Below the pieces are notes generated by a model, which saw nothing but the letters and a program-made list of their open reading frames with translations, was not told where the DNA came from and did not search any database. A program made the translations under genes and the position numbers. Positions 1-6,648 of a stretch of DNA of 13,165 bases are shown here, piece after piece. How positions within the stretch are numbered: the stretch's first letter is position 1; each line of letters starts with the position of its first letter. Source of the stretch: Candidatus Eiseniibacteriota bacterium (GTDB lineage Bacteria > Eisenbacteria > RBG-16-71-46 > JAGVPR01); the NCBI GenBank assembly GCA_020052115.1, contig JAGVPR010000254.1, positions 1-13,165 of the forward strand, given 5' to 3'.

Positions 1-284
1 ATGAACGTCGGGAGCGGCTCCCCTCGCAGATTGCTGAGCGCCGCGACGGCTCCGGCCAGCGGATCGGCCCCGAGCGTGGGCCCCCCCACAGCGGCGTAGC
101 CGCGCCCGCGGAACAGATCGAGGAAGAGATCGGCCGCCAGGTGGGCGCCTTCCGGATGGGTCGTGACGCGGCGTAGATCAATGTAATAAGGGCTCGTCGC
201 GCCCGAGGAGAGCCGAAACTCGCCGAATCGAAGCGCGTGCTCGCGGATGATGGCCAGGAGCCGGGTGCGTCGAGGGTCGTTCAT
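1..284 (-). CDS. pyrE: Orotate phosphoribosyltransferase, N-terminal part (partial)
   Basis: Orotate phosphoribosyltransferase makes orotidine 5'-monophosphate from orotate and PRPP in cytosolic de novo pyrimidine synthesis. The reverse strand reads from an ATG at 284-282 through 94 codons to the window edge with no stop. The translation shows the family's N-terminal pattern: a short helix with LLAIIREHAL, then GEFRLSSGATSPYYIDLRR (residues about 22-40; the conserved LSSG-x-x-S-x-YYID segment that shapes the active site), then a GGPTLGADPLAGAVA loop (about residues 70-84) typical of bacterial PyrE. The PRPP-binding motif lies beyond the edge. The start fits the usual PyrE N-terminus. No Shine-Dalgarno lies just upstream; instead a -10-like box ends 6 nt before the ATG, suggesting a leaderless transcript. 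The upstream lipoprotein gene is on the same strand but separated by a terminator, so pyrE appears to be its own unit. The family call is firm; only completeness is unknown. Confidence 0.93.
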   Translation of the reverse strand, partial: MNDPRRTRLLAIIREHALRFGEFRLSSGATSPYYIDLRRVTTHPEGAHLAADLFLDLFRGRGYAAVGGPTLGADPLAGAVAALSNLRGEPLPTF

Positions 285-290
285 GACGGC

Positions 291-319
291 ACCGTATCGG
301 CGGCGCCGGCTCCTGTCAA
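291..319 (-). promoter_or_regulatory. Promoter of pyrE, probably leaderless
   Basis: On the minus strand TTGACA (319-314) is followed by a 17-nt spacer and TACGGT (296-291). The -10 box ends 6 nt before the pyrE ATG, so the expected transcription start falls on or next to the A of the ATG. The -35 is a perfect sigma-70-type match; the -10 keeps only the TAnnnT frame. No experimental support. Confidence 0.5.
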
Positions 320-360
320 GATGCGAGGGGTGCGCGCGAAGGCGGCCGGAATCCGGGGAG

Positions 361-396
361 GAAGAAGAGAACCCGGGAGGCCAAGGCCTCCCGGGT
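361..396 (-). terminator. Intrinsic terminator after the lipoprotein gene
   Basis: A perfect inverted repeat has 12-nt arms at 371-382 (ACCCGGGAGGCC) and 385-396, with only AA between them. Read on the minus strand it is followed by a pyrimidine stretch, TCTCTTCTTC (370-361). It lies about 100 nt past the lipoprotein stop and before the pyrE promoter, as expected for a terminator separating the two. The T-tract is imperfect. The interval 397-499, between hairpin and stop codon, shows no gene or motif I can support. Confidence 0.65.
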
Positions 397-499
397 CTCG
401 ACTCCACCGGCGCTCTCCTTCACCGGCGGAGGGATCGCGCGATGATGTCTAGTCTCCGGTTCCGTTGTCTTTTCGCGCGACCTGAATCTCGGACAGCTG

Positions 500-970
500 C
501 TACGGTATGTAGTTCGGCTCGATCGGAGGCGGCTGATCCTCGCTCCCGAAGTGGAAGCTCGTTTCCACCGCGCTCGACATCGCGCTTTCGTTGCCGCTGT
601 CATCTACGGACGAGACGCGGTAGTGCTCGTACACGCCCGGCATCGCGTCCTGGACCATGAGGCTGTTCTCGGTGACGAGCCCCATGTTGAGCTTCACGTA
701 GCTCTGCAGGCTTCCCGGGTTCGGCGCGTACCGATAAATGTTGTACCCCGCCAGATCGGCCTCGCTTCCCTCGGACCACGCCAGGTAGAGCGGCCCGCCT
801 TCCTTGGCAGTCCACTGTCCCATGGATGGGGTCATCGGGGGCTGGGTGTCGGGGTTGGGAGCCGGCGGGTTGACAGTGGTCTCGTGCTGGTCGCTGCAAC
901 CCGCGAGGAGAGCAACGAGGGAAACCACGAGCACCGCGGCCGGACAGCAGCGCGCGAGAGAGCGACGCAT
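500..970 (-). CDS. Lipoprotein with a fibronectin type III-like domain
   Basis: A 156-residue predicted lipoprotein. Residues 1-25 form a type II signal peptide: MRRS, a hydrophobic core, and the lipobox LLAGC with the acylated cysteine at position 25. A Pro/Asn-rich linker follows (about 30-45), then one beta-sandwich domain resembling fibronectin type III: LYLAWSEGSEADLAGYNIYR near the start and YEHYRVSSVDDSGNES near the end are the classic strand patterns. The tail is proline-rich and ends at TAG 502-500. I chose ATG 970 over the adjacent GTG 973 because AAGGAGG (983-977) lies 6 nt from the ATG but only 3 nt from the GTG. It is probably anchored in the cell envelope and could bind protein or polysaccharide; no enzymatic motif is visible and the precise role is unknown. 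It is transcribed alone: terminator downstream, divergent M23 operon upstream. Confidence 0.85.
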   Translation of the reverse strand: MRRSLARCCPAAVLVVSLVALLAGCSDQHETTVNPPAPNPDTQPPMTPSMGQWTAKEGGPLYLAWSEGSEADLAGYNIYRYAPNPGSLQSYVKLNMGLVTENSLMVQDAMPGVYEHYRVSSVDDSGNESAMSSAVETSFHFGSEDQPPPIEPNYIP

Positions 971-976
971 CACATT

Positions 977-983
977 CCTCCTT
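977..983 (-). promoter_or_regulatory. Ribosome binding site of the lipoprotein gene
   Basis: AAGGAGG on the minus strand, 6 nt before ATG 970. Its spacing favours ATG 970 over the in-frame GTG at 973. Confidence 0.75.
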
Positions 984-1010
984 GTCCGTGTGGAGTCCGT
1001 CTTTGCCCGG

Positions 1011-1040
1011 GGGCTAGTGCGCGTTTTTGCCCTACGTCAA
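1011..1040 (-). promoter_or_regulatory. Possible promoter of the lipoprotein gene
   Basis: TTGACG (1040-1035), an 18-nt spacer and TAGCCC (1016-1011) on the minus strand, giving a leader of about 35 nt that contains the AAGGAGG site. The -35 is good and the -10 is poor, so this is tentative. The rest of the divergent intergenic interval (1041-1271) holds no recognisable gene; its only visible pattern is a cluster of TTGCA repeats at 1207-1234. Confidence 0.3.
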
Positions 1041-1271
1041 CCCCTCGGAACCGTCGAGACGTCCGGTACGGCGGGCATCGGTCTGCAAGGCGCATACCAC
1101 GCCCCGCCGCGCCGTCTGAAGAGGCCCGCGCCGGTTGTGCGGCACGAACTTGCGATGTGCGGCGCGCTGCACTCGGGCCGTTGACGCGACGGCTCTCGCG
1201 CGCAGCTTGCAGCGACCCCATTTGCAATTTGCAGAGCGTGTCGCAAGATGGGTGGCGCGGCCCGCGTGTGG

Positions 1272-1301
1272 TTGACATCGCGCAGAGACGGGTGCTAGCG
1301 T
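1272..1301 (+). promoter_or_regulatory. Promoter of the M23-accA-GT9 operon, probably leaderless
   Basis: TTGACA (1272-1277), an 18-nt spacer and TAGCGT (1296-1301), with a TGn extension directly before the -10. The box ends 6 nt before ATG 1308, the same distance as at pyrE, and there is no Shine-Dalgarno. The expected start site coincides with the start codon. Confidence 0.55.
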
Positions 1302-1307
1302 CCGGGG

Positions 1308-3557
1308 ATGAAAAGCGCTCCTTCCGCCCGGTTTGCGCTTCTCGTTCTGATGCTCCTGATTTTCACGGCCGCGTCTCCCTACGAATGGCCCCTGCGCGAA
1401 CCTCCCGCTTTGACATCCAGCTTCGGCGAGTACCGCTCCGGCCATTTCCACGGCGGCATTGATCTCTCGACGGGCGGCCGCACGGGTGTGCCGGTCGTGG
1501 CCGTGGATGACGGATACGTGGAGCGCGTTCGCGCCTCCGGGGCCGGCTACGGTCGCGCGATCTACCTCCGACTCGCCGACGGTCGGACGGCCGTCTACGC
1601 GCACCTCTCCGGCTTCGTTCCCGCGATTCGCGGCTATGTCGAGGCCGCGCAGGACAGCCTCGCTCGCTACGAGGTGGACCTTTCTCCTCCGGCGCGCCGG
1701 CTCTCGGTGAGCCGCGGCGAGGTCATCGGGTACTCAGGGCAATCGGGCGCGGGTCCCGCGCACTTTCACTTCGAGATGCGGCAAGGCGACGACGGCCTGA
1801 ACCCGCTCCTCCACGGGTTCCCCATGACGGATGCGTTCGCACCTTCCATCCTCGAGGTGGATCTCGTTCCGCTGGACGGCGAGGCGCGAGCGGGCGGGTC
1901 ACCGCATCGGATCGTGGTCTGGCCCGCTGCGGCCCGCTCAGGGCAAAGGGACGAGCCGGTGCCGGTACGCGGTCGCTTGGGCCTCTCCGTGCGCGTGCGC
2001 GACCGCGCTCCCGGCCGCCAGAATGCGCTCGCCGTCTTCGAAGCGGAAGCGTTCGTGGATGGAAGTCGCTTCTTCGCTTCCAGGTTCGATTCCGTCTCAT
2101 GGCTTCGCACGCACGAAGTGGACGCCGCCTACGACTTCACGCGAGTCCTCGAGGGGAGAGGGGGGTTCCTTCGGCTCTGGCGTCTCCCCGGCACGACGGC
2201 CCGGATCTACGAGGGCGAGGGCGAGCTGGATTCCCGCGCCTTGAAGCCGGGTGTCCACACCGTCGAGGTCGTCGTCTCGGACGCGGCGGGCAACCGCGCC
2301 CGTCGCTCGTTCCGCATCGTCTCGGGAAGTTCTCCGCGGATCCTCTCCTGTGTCGCGGACGCCGCCGGTCCGGGTCGCCGGCTCGTCACGGCGCGGGTGG
2401 CGCCGGATGGCGCCACGGAGGTGACCGCCTCCTGGAGCGCCAACGGAGCGGGCCCGCGGCGCGCGCTGCTCTCGGTGGGCGAGGGGATCTTCGGTGACGT
2501 CCTGGAAGATCCCGGGGGCGGGTCCATTGTCTTGGAGGCGCGCGATGGAAGCGGTTCTTCCTCGTATTCGTATCCGCTGGCTTCGGCGGTGATGGACTCC
2601 GCGGCGGGGTCAGCCGGCGACCTCGCGCTCCGCATCGAGGTTGTCCTCCACGTGCACTGTCTCGAAGCGCGCGTGATCTCACCGGAGGCTCTGATCGCGC
2701 CGCCGACGGTGCGATTCGAAGGGCCGGCGGGATCGCGCATGCTGGATGTCGAGCCGGCGGGAGGGAACACCTACCGAGCGACCTTCACCCCTCGCGCCGG
2801 CGAGGTGGATGGAGCGGTCGTCGAAACGTTCGCCGCCGCCGCGTCCGGTCGCCGCGGGCGCGTCCTCGCTCCGGTATCCGTGAAGGGCATCGTCGCCGGC
2901 AGCGCCGGCCGGGTCACTTTCGATGATGGGGCGCTCGTGCTCGAGCATGATCGCTCCAGCTTCTTCGGCGACGCGCTCGTCGCCGCCGCGCGGATCGAGT
3001 CCGGGACGGTCTCACAAGGACTGGCACCGATCTCGGCCGCGTACCGTCTGGAGCCCAGGGATGCCGTTCTGGACGGAGGCATCCTTCTCGGAATCCGGCT
3101 GGCGCCGTCGGAAGGCTCGCACGCAGGCCTCTATCGCCGGGACGGCGGCAGGTGGAGTTTCGCCGGATCGGCCACGGACACCGCCGCCGGGCTCATGACC
3201 GCCCGAGTGCGCCGCCTCGGGGACTACGCCCTTCTGCGCGACGACACGCCTCCGATCCTCTATAATGTCCGCCCGGCGCCCGGTGGCCGAACGGACGCGC
3301 GCCCGAGGATCGCGGCGAGCGTCCGCGACACGGGTTCCGGGGTCACGGCGGCGACGCTCGAGGTGCATCTCGATGGTCATCCCGTGGTTGCCGAGTACGA
3401 TCCCGAAGCGCGGTCACTCACGGTGCACCTGAGGCGATCTCTTGCGCCGGGATCGCACGAGGCGCGGTTCGAGGCGCGGGATCGAGCGGGCAACCGGACC
3501 TCACGGACGGTTCCGTTCAAGGTCATGGGAGCGACGGAGGGCAGGCCGAAGCGATGA
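1308..3557 (+). CDS. Secreted M23 (LytM-type) metallopeptidase with a long beta-rich C-terminal region
   Basis: A 749-residue zinc endopeptidase of family M23, which cuts peptide cross-links in peptidoglycan or glycine-rich peptides outside the cytoplasm. Residues 1-23 look like a signal peptide (MKSAPSARF, then a Leu-rich core, then TAAS). The M23 domain spans about 25-172. The zinc-site pattern HGGID gives His48 and Asp52, YAHL gives His99, and AHFHFE gives His152 and His154, so all expected catalytic and metal ligands are present and the domain should be active. A charged insertion (about 105-135) sits inside the domain. The remaining 575 residues are predicted beta-rich with no second catalytic motif; the last 100 (from DDTPPILYNVRP) resemble a bacterial Ig-like domain with VRDTGSGV and ARDRAGN repeats, and an earlier copy of the same pattern, VSDAAGNRARRSF, lies near residue 325. 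The stop overlaps the accA start by 4 nt (ATGA), so translation is coupled. The start is ATG 1308; the only upstream signal is the promoter. Confidence 0.9.
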   Translation: MKSAPSARFALLVLMLLIFTAASPYEWPLREPPALTSSFGEYRSGHFHGGIDLSTGGRTGVPVVAVDDGYVERVRASGAGYGRAIYLRLADGRTAVYAHLSGFVPAIRGYVEAAQDSLARYEVDLSPPARRLSVSRGEVIGYSGQSGAGPAHFHFEMRQGDDGLNPLLHGFPMTDAFAPSILEVDLVPLDGEARAGGSPHRIVVWPAAARSGQRDEPVPVRGRLGLSVRVRDRAPGRQNALAVFEAEAFVDGSRFFASRFDSVSWLRTHEVDAAYDFTRVLEGRGGFLRLWRLPGTTARIYEGEGELDSRALKPGVHTVEVVVSDAAGNRARRSFRIVSGSSPRILSCVADAAGPGRRLVTARVAPDGATEVTASWSANGAGPRRALLSVGEGIFGDVLEDPGGGSIVLEARDGSGSSSYSYPLASAVMDSAAGSAGDLALRIEVVLHVHCLEARVISPEALIAPPTVRFEGPAGSRMLDVEPAGGNTYRATFTPRAGEVDGAVVETFAAAASGRRGRVLAPVSVKGIVAGSAGRVTFDDGALVLEHDRSSFFGDALVAAARIESGTVSQGLAPISAAYRLEPRDAVLDGGILLGIRLAPSEGSHAGLYRRDGGRWSFAGSATDTAAGLMTARVRRLGDYALLRDDTPPILYNVRPAPGGRTDARPRIAASVRDTGSGVTAATLEVHLDGHPVVAEYDPEARSLTVHLRRSLAPGSHEARFEARDRAGNRTSRTVPFKVMGATEGRPKR

Positions 3558-4513
3558 AGGCGACCTGGCTCGACTTCGAGAAGCCGATCGTGGAACTCGA
3601 GAGGCGGATCGAGGACCTCCGTCACCTGGCGACGGAAGAGAACCTCGAGATCCACAAGCAGCTGAGCGATCTGGAGGCAACCTCCGACAGCCTCCGGAAG
3701 CAGATCTACTCCGGCCTGACTCGCTGGCAGCGCGTCCAGCTCGCCCGCCATCCGCGGCGTCCCTACACGCTCGACTACATCCGCTTGCTCATGCCCGACT
3801 TCCTGGAACTCCACGGCGATCGCGCCTTCGCCGACGACAAATCCATCGTGGGAGGGATCGCGAACTTCGACGGCCGGCCGGTGGTCGTGATCGGTCACCA
3901 GAAGGGCCGCGATACGAAGGAGAATCTCTACCGCAACTTCGGCATGCCCAATCCCGAGGGTTACCGGAAGGCGCTCCGACTCATGCAGTTCGCCGAGAAG
4001 TTCGGCAACCCGGTGATCACCCTCATTGACACGCCGGGAGCGTATCCCGGCATCGGCGCCGAGGAGCGCGGCCAGTCGGAGGCGATCGCGCGGAACCTGC
4101 GCGAGATGGCGCACCTCCGCGTGCCGATCGTCGCTGTCGTCATCGGCGAGGGCGGCAGCGGCGGTGCGCTCGCCCTCGGCGTGGCCGACGTCGTGCTGAT
4201 GCTGGAGAACTCGATCTACTCGGTGATCTCGCCCGAGGGATGCGCGGCGATCCTCTGGTCGGACCGCGCAAAGGCGCCCGAGGCGGCGGAAGCGATGAAG
4301 CTCACCGCGGCCGACATCCAGGTCTTCGGCGTCGTGGACGAGGTTCTCTCGGAGCCGTTGGGCGGCGCGCACTGGGATCCCGAGGCGGCCGCGGAGGTGA
4401 TGCGCGACGCGCTCGGGCGTCACCTCGACCGGCTGCAATCGCTCTCGCAGAAGGATCTGTTGGACGGCCGGCTGGAGAAGTTCCTTCGCATGGGAGTGGT
4501 CGTCGAGGAGTGA
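3554..4513 (+). CDS. accA: Acetyl-CoA carboxylase, carboxyltransferase alpha subunit
   Basis: AccA pairs with AccD as the carboxyltransferase that moves CO2 from biotin to acetyl-CoA, giving malonyl-CoA, the first committed step of cytoplasmic fatty-acid synthesis. The product is 319 residues, the family's usual length. Conserved segments in order: an N-terminal helical region; RHPRRPYTLDYI (66-77); FLELHGDR (83-90); HQKGRDTKENLYRNFGMPNP (115-134); TPGAYPGIGAEERGQ (160-174), part of the acyl-CoA pocket; the oxyanion-type glycine loop GEGGSGGALA (198-207); and SPEGCAAILW (226-235). Nothing is missing. The ATG at 3554 sits inside the stop of the M23 gene (ATGA), and the stop region overlaps the ribosome binding site of the downstream GT9 gene, so the three genes form one coupled operon. 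accD is not in the window. A propionyl-CoA-type carboxylase is less likely given the length and N-terminus. Confidence 0.97.
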   Translation: MKATWLDFEKPIVELERRIEDLRHLATEENLEIHKQLSDLEATSDSLRKQIYSGLTRWQRVQLARHPRRPYTLDYIRLLMPDFLELHGDRAFADDKSIVGGIANFDGRPVVVIGHQKGRDTKENLYRNFGMPNPEGYRKALRLMQFAEKFGNPVITLIDTPGAYPGIGAEERGQSEAIARNLREMAHLRVPIVAVVIGEGGSGGALALGVADVVLMLENSIYSVISPEGCAAILWSDRAKAPEAAEAMKLTAADIQVFGVVDEVLSEPLGGAHWDPEAAAEVMRDALGRHLDRLQSLSQKDLLDGRLEKFLRMGVVVEE

Positions 4514-4518
4514 GGGCC

Positions 4519-5529
4519 GTGTGTGATCGTGTCCCGCGCCCGCCGGCAAAGATCCTCATGCTTCAGTTGACGCGCCTCGGCGACGTGCTGCTCACGACCC
4601 CGCTCGCCCGAGCCGTGCATCATCTCTTCCCCGAAGCGCGGATTGATTTTCTCACCGAGCCCGCCAACCACCTCGTCCTCGCAGGGAATCCGCACCTGAC
4701 GCGCCTCTGGGCGTATCCGCCGCGCGGGGGTTTCGGTTCCGTCCTGTCTCTGGCGCGTGCGCTCCGGCGCGAGCGGTACGACTTGAGCCTCGACACCCTT
4801 GGCGATCCGCGAAGCGTGGTGATCGGCGTCCTCGCGCAGGCGCGCCTTCGCGTGGGCTACGATGTCCGCGCCCCGCGCCGCTGGGCGTACCACAAGGTCG
4901 TCGAGCGCGATCCTGCGAAGTACACGGTGGACCGCAAGCTTGACCTCGTGCGCTGGCTGGGCTCGGTCCCGAGCGATCTGCAGCCCGAGTACTACATCCC
5001 GGAAGGGGCTCGCGCCGCGGCCAGAGCCTTCTGGCGGGACAACGGACTCGACGGCTTTCGCGTGGCCGCCCTCTCACCCGTGAGCCGCAAGGCGGCCAAG
5101 CGCTGGAGTCCATCGGCGTTCGCGGAGGCGGCGGACGGGCTCGCCGCCGAAGGGTGCGCGATTCTCCTCCTCTGGGGTCCGGGCGAGGAGGGCCAGATCG
5201 CCGAGGTCCGGGGAGCGATGCGATCTTCTCCGGTGGGGGTGGATCCGCCGCCGCCGATTCCGCTGCTTGCGGCGATGATCGAAAGGGCTTCGATTCTCGT
5301 CGGCAACGACAACGGGATGAAACACCTGGCCGTGGCTTCCGGGACTCCTACCGTGACCGTGCACACCGTGTCGCGAGCGAGTTCGTGGAACCCGCCGAAC
5401 GATCCGCGCCACGTGGCCCTCGAGCTGGCAGGGGACCGGCCGCCGCTCGATCCCGCCGACGTCGTGCGGGCTGCGCTGGAGGTCTTGGCGATCTCGCGCG
5501 CGTCACCCGGGCCGGGCACTGCCCCCTAG
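4519..5529 (+). CDS. Glycosyltransferase family 9 (heptosyltransferase-like)
   Basis: A 336-residue GT-B glycosyltransferase of family 9, the family of LPS ADP-heptose transferases, acting at the cytoplasmic face of the inner membrane on a lipid-linked sugar acceptor. The N-terminal domain opens with KILMLQLTRLGDVLLTTPLA (11-30), the family's Rossmann start with its Arg-x-Gly-Asp segment. The C-terminal domain has LSPVSRKAAKRWSPSAFAEA for the nucleotide-sugar phosphates and GNDNGMKHLAVASGTPT (262-278), the GT9 signature, though the usual T-G-P-M-H is replaced by N-G-M-K-H here. The start is uncertain. GTG 4519 is 8 nt after AGGAG (4506-4510, inside the accA end) and gives the full first strand; GTG 4510 would overlap the accA stop as GTGA; ATG 4558 would cut into the first beta strand. 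Lipid A core synthesis is likely, but the donor sugar cannot be read from the sequence. A second GT9 gene lies at the window end. Confidence 0.88.
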   Translation: MCDRVPRPPAKILMLQLTRLGDVLLTTPLARAVHHLFPEARIDFLTEPANHLVLAGNPHLTRLWAYPPRGGFGSVLSLARALRRERYDLSLDTLGDPRSVVIGVLAQARLRVGYDVRAPRRWAYHKVVERDPAKYTVDRKLDLVRWLGSVPSDLQPEYYIPEGARAAARAFWRDNGLDGFRVAALSPVSRKAAKRWSPSAFAEAADGLAAEGCAILLLWGPGEEGQIAEVRGAMRSSPVGVDPPPPIPLLAAMIERASILVGNDNGMKHLAVASGTPTVTVHTVSRASSWNPPNDPRHVALELAGDRPPLDPADVVRAALEVLAISRASPGPGTAP

Positions 5530-5532
5530 AAT

Positions 5533-5546
5533 GCGCCTGAAGGCGC
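5533..5546 (+). terminator. Small hairpin just after the GT9 gene
   Basis: GCGCC (5533-5537), loop TGAA, GGCGC (5542-5546), starting 4 nt after the GT9 stop, followed a few bases later by a pyrimidine-rich stretch (ACTTCTTCATC). The stem is short and there is no clean T-run, so it may only help stop transcription or protect the 3' end. Confidence 0.3.
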
Positions 5547-5604
5547 TCGCGTAACTTCTTCATCTATACGCCGCAAGCGGACTCGGGCGAGTGTGAGAAA
5601 GCGA

Positions 5605-5633
5605 AAGGCCGGGGACTGAGCGCCCCCGGCCTT
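5605..5633. terminator. Bidirectional terminator hairpin between convergent genes
   Basis: Perfect 10-bp stem AAGGCCGGGG (5605-5614) / CCCCGGCCTT (5624-5633) with a 9-nt loop, placed between the end of the plus-strand GT9 gene and the minus-strand gyrase-CTD gene. The arms end in A and T runs, so short pyrimidine stretches follow in both directions (CTTCTC on plus, CTTTCGCTTTC on minus). Confidence 0.6.
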
Positions 5634-5636
5634 CTC

Positions 5637-5654
5637 GCCGGCCCGGAGGCCGGC
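5637..5654. repeat. GC-rich hairpin next to the gyrase-CTD stop
   Basis: GCCGGCC (5637-5643), loop CGGA, GGCCGGC (5648-5654), 9 nt from the minus-strand stop. It has no T-tract. It probably acts with the neighbouring hairpin at 5605-5633 as a transcript-end structure. Confidence 0.45.
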
Positions 5655-5663
5655 CCGTCGGCA

Positions 5664-6635
5664 TCATTCGCCCGCTTCCTGCACAGCCTCGCCCGCGGGA
5701 GCGGTCACCGAGAGAGCGGCCGCCACCGCGTCGTCGGGCTCCAGGTCCATCACGCGCACTCCGGAGGAGGCGCGCCCGACCTCGCGCACTTCGGTGACGG
5801 AGAAACGGATCGTCTTTCCGAAACCGCTCGCGAGAAGAACCTGATCGCCCTCCGAAGCGCGCAGCACTGAGATCACGGGGCCGGACTTGTCAACGTCGCG
5901 CAGGTTGGCCACGCCGCGCGCGCCGCGCGTCGAGAGGCGGTAGTCGTCCAAGGGGCTCCGCTTGCCGTAGCCCAGGCTGGTGACGGAGAAGATCAGGTCG
6001 CCGGCGCGAGCGAGCGCCATCCCCGCGAGCGCGTCGCCTTCCGAAAGCGTGACGCCGCGCACGCCGCCGGCGGCGCGCCCGGACGGACGCACATCTCCCT
6101 CGGGGAAGCGGGCCGCCTTTCCCTGCCGGGAGGCCAGAACGATCTCTGCGCTCCCGTCGGAATGCGCGATGCCGACGAGGCGATCGCCTTCCTCGACGCG
6201 GGTCGCCTTCACAGCCGCGGCGCGCATGCGGGCAAACTCCTCGGCCTCGGTCCTCTTGATCTCGCCGCGCTCGGTCGCGAACACGAGATAGCCTCGCGCG
6301 AGCGTGGATTCGGTCCCCACCCAGAGCGTCGAGGCGGCCTCGCCTTCCTCGAAACCTAGCAGCTTCGCGATCTCCTTGCCGCCGGCGTAGCGGCTCATCT
6401 CGGGGAACTCGGAGACCGCCACGCGATGACACCGCTGCCTGTTCGTGAAGACGAGGACGACATCGCCTTCATGGGCCGCGTAGAGGGCGCGGATGGCGTC
6501 GGACTCCTTGACCTTCGATCCGACGACCCCCTTGCCGCCGCGGTGCTGCACTGGAAAGTCGGAAAGCGGGAGTCGCTTGACCTTGCCTTCCTGGGTCAGC
6601 GCGATGACGAAGGCGGTTCCGGGGTTCGAAAACAT
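5664..6635 (-). CDS. Stand-alone DNA gyrase A C-terminal (beta-pinwheel) protein
   Basis: A 323-residue protein made only of the DNA-wrapping C-terminal domain of GyrA/ParC. Six blades can be counted, each starting with a hydrophobic strand plus T/S-x-x-G: FVIALTQEGKVKR, VVLVFTNRQRCHR, YLVFATERGEIKR, EIVLASRQGKAAR, LIFSVTSLGYGKR and QVLLASGFGKTIR. Blade 1 carries the GyrA-box, here QHRGGKG (residues 30-36). A short acidic tail follows blade 6. The N-terminal breakage-reunion domain and catalytic tyrosine are absent, and an in-frame TGA lies upstream near 6755, so this is not a broken gyrA. ATG 6635 is chosen over GTG 6704/ATG 6701: GGAGGTG (6648-6642) lies 6 nt before it and the domain begins there. 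By analogy with separately expressed gyrase CTDs, such as that reported in Borrelia, it may bind and wrap DNA as an accessory protein or complement a CTD-less GyrA; that is inference. Transcribed alone from its own promoter. Confidence 0.88.
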   Translation of the reverse strand: MFSNPGTAFVIALTQEGKVKRLPLSDFPVQHRGGKGVVGSKVKESDAIRALYAAHEGDVVLVFTNRQRCHRVAVSEFPEMSRYAGGKEIAKLLGFEEGEAASTLWVGTESTLARGYLVFATERGEIKRTEAEEFARMRAAAVKATRVEEGDRLVGIAHSDGSAEIVLASRQGKAARFPEGDVRPSGRAAGGVRGVTLSEGDALAGMALARAGDLIFSVTSLGYGKRSPLDDYRLSTRGARGVANLRDVDKSGPVISVLRASEGDQVLLASGFGKTIRFSVTEVREVGRASSGVRVMDLEPDDAVAAALSVTAPAGEAVQEAGE

Positions 6636-6641
6636 GGCGAG

Positions 6642-6648
6642 CACCTCC
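6642..6648 (-). promoter_or_regulatory. Ribosome binding site of the gyrase-CTD gene
   Basis: GGAGGTG on the minus strand, 6 nt before ATG 6635. It decides the start: the longer in-frame starts at 6704 and 6701 have no such site. Confidence 0.75.

Noticed and set aside
970..1604. Minus-strand frames over the lipoprotein/M23 intergenic region
   Set aside because: No family pattern or ribosome binding site; they overlap promoter elements and the M23 signal peptide.
4240..4518. N-terminal extension of the GT9 frame into accA
   Set aside because: It overlaps the conserved end of accA in another frame, and GT9 proteins start directly with the KILxxxLxRxGD strand.
3377..4549. 390-codon open frame on the minus strand opposite accA
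   Set aside because: It mirrors accA codon for codon; its His/Arg/Glu-rich translation has no family pattern, while accA on the other strand is fully conserved.
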